DNA of 11,420 nt. Origin: G039029935 sp039029935 (GTDB lineage Bacteria; Chloroflexota; Anaerolineae; Caldilineales; Caldilineaceae). Both the position numbers and the translations under genes were made by a program. The notes under the pieces were generated by a model, which was not told where the DNA came from, searched no databases, and worked only from the letters and a program-made list of their open reading frames with translations. Below are positions 6,946 to 11,420 of this stretch, piece after piece. The stretch's first letter is position 1. Each line of letters starts with the position of its first letter. The DNA lies in the NCBI GenBank assembly GCA_039029935.1, contig JBCCFC010000311.1, positions 1-11,420 on the forward strand, given 5' to 3'.

Positions 6946-8262
6946 ATGAAAAAAGCAAAATCATTTTTATTATCCAGCAATCGCCCCCAAATGATCCTCG
7001 TTGCCGTCATTGGGATGATGCTTATTGCACTTTTGGCGACAACAAGCTGTGCCACGTTGGTAAGACTCATTGAACAATCCGATGATGCGGATGCCATGCT
7101 ATCTCCAGAGACTGGCATAGATCAGGCACAGGCGGTGACACCACAACCGACCTTTACCCCAACGGTAGACCCCAACACGACATCAACGCCTAATACCGTG
7201 TCTGATTTGGTCGGTGTTTCGCCATCCCCCAATGTAGTCCCTCTCATTGATGAGTTGGGGTTGGACATTGCCGAGCGACGCATCATCAACGTCTATGATC
7301 GCGTTGCGCCGTCCGTTGTGCATGTGACAACACAGGTGTTGCGACGCAGTTTCTTTTATGGCGTTGTCCCAGAGGAGGGAGCGGGTTCAGGCTTTGTCAT
7401 GGACAATGATGGGCATATTCTCACCAACTACCATGTCATACGGGGTGCAAGCGACATCAGTGTGCGTTTTAGCAATGATACCACCATTGATGCAACTGTC
7501 GTTGGGTTTAATCCACGCAATGACATCGCCATTCTCAAGGTAGACACACCACCCCAGTACCTCTTCCCGGTCGAGTTTGGCACATCGGAGACGTTGCGTG
7601 TGGGGCAGCGTGCGATTGCAATCGGCAACCCCTTTGGGCAGTTTGAACGCACCCTCACAACAGGCGTGATTAGCGCGCTCAACCGCTCGATGGAAGGGGA
7701 AGATGGGCGTGTTATTACAGGGATCATCCAGACCGATGCGGCCATCAATCGCGGGAACTCCGGCGGTCCTCTACTCGATAGCAGTGGGCGTGTCATCGGT
7801 ATCAACACCGCAATTTTCAGCCCCTCGGGGACCAGTGCCGGCGTGGGGTTTGCTGTCCCCATTGACACGGTGAAGCGCATCCTGCCCGATCTCCTCACGC
7901 TGGGACGCTACCGTCATCCTTGGCTTGGCATCCGCTATGCCTACTCACTGACGCCTTGGCTGGCGGAACGGTTGGGCATCACCGTCGATAAGGGTGTTCT
8001 GCTGATTCAACTCTATGACCGAAGTCCACTGGACCAGCTTGACATTCGCGGCGCACAACGTGAAGCGATGCTCAATAACCAACGCCTTTATATTGGTGGG
8101 GATGTACTGATTTCCATCGACAACGTGCCCATTAGCGATATGGAAGAGCTAGAAGTGTATCTGGAAGACACCTATCAGGTTGGCGATTGGGTGACGCTGG
8201 AAGTGCTGCGTGATGGCGAAACCTTTATGCTTGAGGTTGAGTTGGGGGAGGAACCAAATTAA
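6946..8262 (+). CDS. HtrA/DegP-like trypsin-type serine protease with PDZ domain
   Basis: The predicted product is a membrane-anchored envelope protease of 438 residues that degrades or processes misfolded exported proteins. Residues 17-34 are hydrophobic (anchor). Cys35 follows TTS, which could be a relaxed lipobox but is not a good one. A Pro/Thr-rich linker runs to about residue 98. The protease domain contains the full catalytic triad: His163 in TNYHV, Asp193 in NDIAIL and Ser272 in GNSGGPL. A single PDZ domain covers about 325-435, with the carboxylate-binding loop near YRHPWLGI. One PDZ fits the DegS/HtrA-like arrangement rather than the two-PDZ DegP. The start at ATG 6946 is preceded only by a weak AGG 8 bases upstream. 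The gene is divergent from the DUF3048/LysM pair, so it may serve quality control of that envelope machinery (inference). Confidence 0.93.
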   Translation: MKKAKSFLLSSNRPQMILVAVIGMMLIALLATTSCATLVRLIEQSDDADAMLSPETGIDQAQAVTPQPTFTPTVDPNTTSTPNTVSDLVGVSPSPNVVPLIDELGLDIAERRIINVYDRVAPSVVHVTTQVLRRSFFYGVVPEEGAGSGFVMDNDGHILTNYHVIRGASDISVRFSNDTTIDATVVGFNPRNDIAILKVDTPPQYLFPVEFGTSETLRVGQRAIAIGNPFGQFERTLTTGVISALNRSMEGEDGRVITGIIQTDAAINRGNSGGPLLDSSGRVIGINTAIFSPSGTSAGVGFAVPIDTVKRILPDLLTLGRYRHPWLGIRYAYSLTPWLAERLGITVDKGVLLIQLYDRSPLDQLDIRGAQREAMLNNQRLYIGGDVLISIDNVPISDMEELEVYLEDTYQVGDWVTLEVLRDGETFMLEVELGEEPN

Positions 8263-8270
8263 GTTATAAT
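8242..8270 (+). promoter_or_regulatory. Candidate promoter for the first toxin-antitoxin operon
   Basis: A perfect TATAAT (8265-8270) lies 17 bp after TTGGGG (8242-8247). The -35 element sits inside the end of the protease gene, and the -10 begins just after its stop codon. A small inverted repeat, AATTA-N5-TAATT (8257-8271), overlaps the -10. That is where an autoregulating antitoxin would be expected to bind, but the repeat is short and AT-only, so this is weak. Confidence 0.5.
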
Positions 8271-8315
8271 TGAACGAATCCATTATGTGTATGTAATTTG
8301 AGAGGATTGAATTTT

Positions 8316-8675
8316 ATGAACACAGATGTGTACCAGAATCAAAATGTGATATTGTCTACGCCAACATTTTTAGTTGAAAAAACAAATAATTTAGCTGATG
8401 ATTTAGGCATTTCATACAATGATTTGTTTCTTCAAGCTATTTTCGCATATCTGATGAGAGATGTAGACGATCCTGTATCTATTAAGTTGGATAATCTGTA
8501 TGCAAGAAAACCTGAGTTAAAAGAGGCAATTTTTAGTAATGTCGTTCCATTGATGTCAATGTCGAGTGTCGTTGATTACACCACAGATACCGAAAATGAA
8601 CAGCAACAAACCGACATTGAATTCCCTGTTGTTGATTGTGGTCCGTGGCCCGATAATCTATCGTTGAGACGATAG
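8316..8675 (+). CDS. Ribbon-helix-helix antitoxin (VapB-like), C-terminally truncated
   Basis: The predicted product is a 119-residue antitoxin that would bind DNA as a dimer and neutralise the adjacent PIN toxin. Residues 11-48 fit a ribbon-helix-helix fold: a short strand (VILSTPT), helix (LVEKTNNLADDL), the turn GIS, and a second helix (YNDLFLQAIFAYLMRD). The C-terminus VVDCGPWPDNLSLRR resembles the toxin-binding tail of PIN-associated antitoxins. ATG 8316 is preceded by GAGAGGA (8300-8306) at 9 bases, so the upstream TTG 8298 is not needed. The frame is cut by TAG at 8673-8675. The next eight codons still read NMYDDWGR before a TAA, which suggests a nonsense change from GAG. The gene is AT-rich compared with its flanks. 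The fold assignment comes from pattern only. Confidence 0.7.
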   Translation: MNTDVYQNQNVILSTPTFLVEKTNNLADDLGISYNDLFLQAIFAYLMRDVDDPVSIKLDNLYARKPELKEAIFSNVVPLMSMSSVVDYTTDTENEQQQTDIEFPVVDCGPWPDNLSLRR

Positions 8676-8702
8676 AACATGTATGATGATTGGGGGCGTT
8701 AA
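8676..8702 (+). pseudogene. Residual antitoxin tail after the in-frame TAG
   Basis: In the antitoxin frame, the bases after the TAG encode NMYDDWGR and then TAA (8700-8702). With TAG read as Glu, the tail would be LRRENMYDDWGR, very like tails I recall from antitoxins of this kind. The toxin start (8683) lies inside this segment, giving the short gene overlap usual for such operons. This supports recent loss of eight or nine residues rather than a naturally shorter protein. Confidence 0.6.
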
Positions 8703-10524
8703 CGATCTTTTTGTAGACACGAATATTCTTGTCTACGCCAATATCTCAAGTTCTCCTTTTCATACAGTTGCAAAGGCCGCTCTAGATAAGTATAGGCAGA
8801 AAGATGTAAACATCTGGATTAGCCGTCAAGTACTGAGGGAGTATTTATGTGTAGTGACACGCCCCCAATCATTTGCAAAACCACTATCAGCAGAAGATGC
8901 AACTACGCAAGTTCAGATTTTTATCAAACAATTTAATGTTGCTGACGAGAATATGGCTGTAACAAATCAATTGTTAGACTTAATTCGACAAATACCATCC
9001 GCAGGGAAACAGATTCACGATGCAAATATCATCGCAACGATGCAAACCTGTAACGTTGATACGCTGTTGACATACAATGTTTCTGATTTTACAAGATTTT
9101 CTGATTTGATTACTGTATTACCATTAGATTCTTCGAAAGAAGCTAACGCAGCTTTTCTTATCAAAATTATAAACCAAAACACAAAGGAAGGAACCAATAC
9201 CATGCCAAAAATTACATTTATCGGTGCAGGGAGCTTTGGCTTCACGCGCAAACTTGTCAAAGATGTGCTGACCTTTCCGCTGATGGAAGCGTCCACCATC
9301 ACACTCATGGATATCAATGCCGAACGATTGGATTTTGCCAACCGTGCCATCAACCGCATTGTCGAAACGGGTAACTATCCGGCGAAGGTCGAGGCCACGA
9401 TGGACCGTGCAGAGGCGTTGAAGGATGCTGACTATGTTGTTGTGACTATCCTTGCTGGCGGGACAGATATATGGCGACATGACATTGAATTGCCCAAGCA
9501 ATATGGCGTTGATACCAACATTGGTGATACACGCGGTCCATCGGGCATTTTCCGTGCCATGCGCACGATTCCAGTGATGCTGGACATTGCCAAGGATATG
9601 GAACGCTATTGCCCCAACGCGCTCATGCTCAACTACACCAACCCGATGGTGATGCTTTGTCGCGCCATGAACCGCGAGACGGACATCCAACTCACGGGGC
9701 TATGCCACAGCGTACAGGGGACGGCAGAGATGCTGGCACGCTGGATTGACGCACCGATGGACGAGATTACCTACACCTGTGCGGGCATCAATCATATGGC
9801 TTGGTATTTGGATTATAAGTGGAAGGGCGAGGATGCCTATCCACTGATTCACAAGGCCATCACCGAAAATGAGGACATCTACAACGCCGAAAACGTGCGC
9901 AATGAAATGTATCTGGCACTGGATCACTATGTCACCGAGTCAAGCGGACATAACTCGGAGTACAATTGGTGGTTCCGCAAGCGACCCGACCTGATTGAGA
10001 AGTACTGCACACACGGCACAAACTGGAATCCGGGTGAATATGCCTATGTGGTCAAACGCTATCAAGAACGCGAACAAAATTGGAAAGAACAGATTCAAGA
10101 GTGGTTTGACCAAGACGAAATCGACCTTACACGGGGGCATGAATACGCAGCCTATATCATTAATGCAATGGAAGGTGGCGAGCCGTTTGAGTTTAATGGC
10201 AACGTTGCCAACAAGAACCTCATCACCAATTTGCCACAAGATGCCTGTGTGGAAGTGCCGGTGTGGGCCAGCCGCAAAGGGTTGTCACCTGTCGCTGTTG
10301 GTGCGTTGCCACCGCAATGTGCCATGCTCACCAACCTCAGCGCACAGATTGAGGAGATGGCCGTTGAGGGTACATTGAGTGGCGACCCACGTCTGATTTA
10401 CCAAGCGATTGCGCATGATCCGTTGACGGCTTCAGTGCTTTCGTTGAAGGAAATTCAGACGATGGTCGATGAGATGTTTGAGCTCAATAAAAACTATCTG
10501 CCAACGTTTTCGCATATGAACTAG
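8683..10524 (+). CDS. PIN-domain toxin frame running in frame into GH4 alpha-galactosidase (613 aa)
   Basis: Residues 1-148 form a complete PIN-domain ribonuclease of the VapC type, which would cleave RNA when free of its antitoxin. The conserved acidic residues are visible: Asp12 in FVDTNILVY, Glu53 in LREYL, Asp113 in IHDANIIA and Asp135 in NVSDF. A normal PIN toxin would end soon after LITVLPL (about residue 148). Here no stop occurs. A 25-residue stretch of leader-like sequence leads directly into the methionine of the GH4 enzyme (residue 174). Either one fused protein is made, or the toxin gene has lost its stop and melA is translated from its own site at 9202. Both ATG 8683 and ATG 8686 are possible starts. 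The toxin part is AT-rich and the enzyme part is not. Confidence 0.6.
   Translation: MMIGGVNDLFVDTNILVYANISSSPFHTVAKAALDKYRQKDVNIWISRQVLREYLCVVTRPQSFAKPLSAEDATTQVQIFIKQFNVADENMAVTNQLLDLIRQIPSAGKQIHDANIIATMQTCNVDTLLTYNVSDFTRFSDLITVLPLDSSKEANAAFLIKIINQNTKEGTNTMPKITFIGAGSFGFTRKLVKDVLTFPLMEASTITLMDINAERLDFANRAINRIVETGNYPAKVEATMDRAEALKDADYVVVTILAGGTDIWRHDIELPKQYGVDTNIGDTRGPSGIFRAMRTIPVMLDIAKDMERYCPNALMLNYTNPMVMLCRAMNRETDIQLTGLCHSVQGTAEMLARWIDAPMDEITYTCAGINHMAWYLDYKWKGEDAYPLIHKAITENEDIYNAENVRNEMYLALDHYVTESSGHNSEYNWWFRKRPDLIEKYCTHGTNWNPGEYAYVVKRYQEREQNWKEQIQEWFDQDEIDLTRGHEYAAYIINAMEGGEPFEFNGNVANKNLITNLPQDACVEVPVWASRKGLSPVAVGALPPQCAMLTNLSAQIEEMAVEGTLSGDPRLIYQAIAHDPLTASVLSLKEIQTMVDEMFELNKNYLPTFSHMN
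9067..9095 (+). promoter_or_regulatory. Candidate internal promoter for melA within the PIN gene
   Basis: A consensus TTGACA (9067-9072) is followed after 17 bp by TACAAG (9090-9095), which matches four of six -10 positions but lacks the final T. It would place a transcript start about 100 bases before the GH4 ATG. In AT-rich coding DNA such matches can arise by chance. Confidence 0.3.
9184..9191 (+). promoter_or_regulatory. Strong ribosome binding site supporting an independent melA start
   Basis: AAGGAAGG lies 10 bases before ATG 9202. It is the best Shine-Dalgarno match in the right half of the window. It indicates that the GH4 enzyme is, or was, translated on its own even though the upstream PIN frame is open through it. 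Confidence 0.75.
9202..10524 (+). CDS. melA: Glycoside hydrolase family 4 alpha-galactosidase (MelA-type)
   Basis: This is a 440-residue cytoplasmic GH4 enzyme, which cleaves alpha-galactosides by an NAD+- and divalent-metal-dependent redox-elimination mechanism. The N-terminal Rossmann motif FIGAGSFGF (residues 6-14) binds NAD, with MDIN (36-39) at the end of the second strand. NYTNP (144-148) is the family substrate/cofactor loop. Cys168 in CHSV (168-171) and His198 in GINH are the expected metal ligands. The CHSV motif is the variant associated with alpha-galactosidases rather than alpha-glucosidases (CHEV) or phospho-glycosidases. The length is normal for the family. ATG 9202 is supported by AAGGAAGG 10 bases upstream. 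No sugar transporter or regulator is adjacent, so the substrate is inferred only from the motif. The base composition contrasts with the AT-rich toxin-antitoxin DNA on its left. Confidence 0.88.
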   Translation: MPKITFIGAGSFGFTRKLVKDVLTFPLMEASTITLMDINAERLDFANRAINRIVETGNYPAKVEATMDRAEALKDADYVVVTILAGGTDIWRHDIELPKQYGVDTNIGDTRGPSGIFRAMRTIPVMLDIAKDMERYCPNALMLNYTNPMVMLCRAMNRETDIQLTGLCHSVQGTAEMLARWIDAPMDEITYTCAGINHMAWYLDYKWKGEDAYPLIHKAITENEDIYNAENVRNEMYLALDHYVTESSGHNSEYNWWFRKRPDLIEKYCTHGTNWNPGEYAYVVKRYQEREQNWKEQIQEWFDQDEIDLTRGHEYAAYIINAMEGGEPFEFNGNVANKNLITNLPQDACVEVPVWASRKGLSPVAVGALPPQCAMLTNLSAQIEEMAVEGTLSGDPRLIYQAIAHDPLTASVLSLKEIQTMVDEMFELNKNYLPTFSHMN

Positions 10525-10536
10525 CGGAGCATAATT

Positions 10537-10542
10537 TATAAT
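10537..10542 (+). promoter_or_regulatory. Isolated TATAAT upstream of the second toxin-antitoxin pair
   Basis: The 110-bp gap after melA is AT-rich and contains a TATAAT hexamer with no acceptable -35 at 16-18 bp. An imperfect direct repeat (CTGAAATA at 10595-10602 and 10610-10617) lies between it and the antitoxin start and could be an operator. No terminator for melA is apparent. Confidence 0.25.
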
Positions 10543-10634
10543 TTTCAGGTTGTGCCATAGGCATAGTAGAATGGAATGCATCGCTAATATTATTCTGAAA
10601 TAAGTGATACTGAAATAGTTTAAAAGGATATGTT

Positions 10635-10934
10635 ATGCTAACACAACACATGCTAATACCACATACAGAACCTGTGTCAAGTCTTTGGAATCAAGAATCA
10701 GACATTTTGGCAAAAGCACAAAAAGAGCCAGTATTGTTATTACAAAATAGTGAACCGATTGTCATGATGGTGTCTCCTCAGATATGGAATCAAACCATAC
10801 AGCGAATGCGTGAATTAGAAAGACGCGAAACAATTCGTCAAAGAATTGCTCGCGCCGATAGAGAGGGTGATATATCATATGAGGAGTTTATGGCCGATTT
10901 ACTGCCCGTTGTTGATGACCTTCAAACAGAGTAG
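10635..10934 (+). CDS. Phd/YefM-family antitoxin
   Basis: The predicted product is a 99-residue antitoxin that would repress its own operon and mask the downstream toxin. The N-terminal half follows the Phd/YefM pattern: a short strand, the helix SLWNQESDILAKAQK (about 16-30), EPVLLLQNSEPIVMMVSP (31-48) as the central hairpin, then a helix to about residue 70. The C-terminus (ADREGDISYEEFMADLL) is acidic and probably disordered until it binds the toxin, as is usual. AAAAGGA (10622-10628) lies 6 bases before ATG 10635, a good ribosome binding site. The toxin gene starts 30 nt after the stop. Family assignment is by pattern and context, not by search. Confidence 0.75.
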   Translation: MLTQHMLIPHTEPVSSLWNQESDILAKAQKEPVLLLQNSEPIVMMVSPQIWNQTIQRMRELERRETIRQRIARADREGDISYEEFMADLLPVVDDLQTE

Positions 10935-10964
10935 AGCCTACATTGCAACTATCAAAGAATCATT

Positions 10965-11243
10965 ATGGAAACTCAAAACCGCGAACAAACACATATTTAT
11001 AAATGGAATATACGGTTCACGCCTGATGCGCTGGCTGATAAATTCAAATTGCCACGTGGTGAAGCAGCTAATTTCGCAGATGCCATTGCCAAATTATTTG
11101 TAGGTCCACACCCTAATGGATATATCTTAGAGGATGCACCGGATACATACTCTTACATCAGTCATGGCTACGAGGTTGTCTATCAAGTGCTTACTGACAT
11201 TCGGACAATACGAGTGGTCATGTTTTCACCCATTAAAAACTAG
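10965..11243 (+). CDS. RelE/ParE-superfamily toxin
   Basis: The predicted product is a 92-residue toxin of the RelE/ParE fold, the usual partner of a Phd/YefM antitoxin. Members either cleave mRNA on the ribosome or poison gyrase; the sequence does not decide which. The WNIRFTPDALADKFKLP start (about 14-30), the helix through residue 45, and the final strands YSYISHGYEVVYQV and TIRVVMFSPI match the fold order. Tyr68/Tyr69-region and C-terminal aromatic positions could be active residues, but the catalytic set is not clear. AAAGAA (10954-10959) lies 5 bases before ATG 10965. The frame is intact, and the stop is followed by a structured repeat. Confidence 0.7.
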   Translation: METQNREQTHIYKWNIRFTPDALADKFKLPRGEAANFADAIAKLFVGPHPNGYILEDAPDTYSYISHGYEVVYQVLTDIRTIRVVMFSPIKN

Positions 11244-11269
11244 CACCTATTATCTGACATTCATAATAA

Positions 11270-11372
11270 GGCGATTCCCCGAAAAAAATATACCAATTAA
11301 TCGTAGGGGTTTGATATATCAAGCCTCTATGAATACGCTATTCATCTGGTATATTTTTTCACCGAAATCGCC
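11270..11372. repeat. Three-stem inverted-repeat element (MITE-like or structured RNA)
   Basis: The outer arms 11270-11295 and 11347-11372 pair at 21 of 26 positions, starting and ending with GGCGATT/AATCGCC. Between them are two further hairpins placed back to back: 11305-11328 (self-complementary along its 24 bases with two G-U wobbles) and 11329-11345 (7-bp stem, CGC loop). The whole can fold as a three-way junction. TAA flanks both ends (11267-11269 and 11373-11375), as a short target duplication would. No open reading frame is credible inside. It may be a miniature inverted-repeat element, a terminator region for the toxin gene, or a small RNA. Confidence 0.65.
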
Positions 11373-11420
11373 TAAAGACTCTGTTTGAAGTATACGCAGA
11401 AAATTAAATCGCCAAAAATG

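Noticed and set aside
7428..7898. A 156-codon minus-strand frame inside the protease gene
   Set aside because: It is antisense to the intact catalytic domain of the HtrA-like gene and shows no recognisable protein features.
9124..9690. A 188-codon minus-strand frame across the PIN/melA junction
   Set aside because: It is antisense to well-supported coding sequence with GH4 motifs, and has no domain or start signal.
10550..10572. TTGTGC and TAGAAT considered as a promoter for the second toxin-antitoxin pair
   Set aside because: The spacing is only 11 bp, too short for a sigma-70-type promoter.
11134..11388. An 84-codon plus-strand frame overlapping the RelE-like gene and the terminal repeat
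   Set aside because: It is out of frame with the supported toxin, and its second half is inverted-repeat DNA. The translation has no family resemblance.

Overview
The window looks like a stretch of bacterial chromosome, most likely from the phylum Chloroflexota (Anaerolineae-like). This assignment is an inference. It rests on the style of the exported proteins: a DUF3048 lipoprotein and an HtrA-type protease with Thr/Pro-rich stalks, and a LysM protein with long acidic linkers. No rRNA, tRNA, CRISPR array or recognisable transposase gene is visible, so the phylum cannot be confirmed from the window alone.

Layout, left to right. (1) A perfect 38-bp inverted repeat (54-131) lies just before an MFS efflux-type transporter (151-1503, +). 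The stop codon of that gene is the first codon of three 15-bp tandem repeats. (2) Convergent to it is a two-gene minus-strand unit, read 6877->1551. It holds a DUF3048 (YerB-like) lipoprotein and, 17 nt downstream, a 1333-residue exported protein. That protein has two LysM domains, about 280 very acidic residues, and a large C-terminal module present twice. Each module copy carries eight cysteines and two DxNxDG-type calcium loops. (3) Divergent from this unit, across a 68-bp promoter region, is a membrane-anchored HtrA/DegP-like serine protease (6946-8262, +). The three genes from 1551 to 8262 all encode exported envelope proteins.

(4) From 8263 onward the DNA becomes visibly AT-richer and accessory in character. 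A ribbon-helix-helix antitoxin gene (8316-8675) is followed by a PIN-domain toxin frame. The PIN frame has no stop codon of its own and runs in frame into a GH4 alpha-galactosidase (melA-type; its own start is probably 9202). The antitoxin appears to have lost its last residues to an in-frame TAG, because the codons after the TAG still spell a plausible antitoxin tail. (5) Downstream of melA is a second toxin-antitoxin pair (Phd/YefM-like antitoxin, RelE/ParE-like toxin). The window closes with a roughly 103-bp structured inverted repeat (11270-11372) that resembles a MITE or a three-stem RNA.

How the parts relate: the left two thirds is an envelope and secretion neighbourhood (transport, cell-wall-associated LysM protein, lipoprotein, envelope protease). 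The right third is a carbohydrate gene bracketed by two toxin-antitoxin modules. The observations most worth following are the PIN/GH4 continuous reading frame with its truncated antitoxin, the duplicated eight-cysteine module in the LysM protein, and the terminal three-stem repeat. None of these is proven here to be a new functional system.
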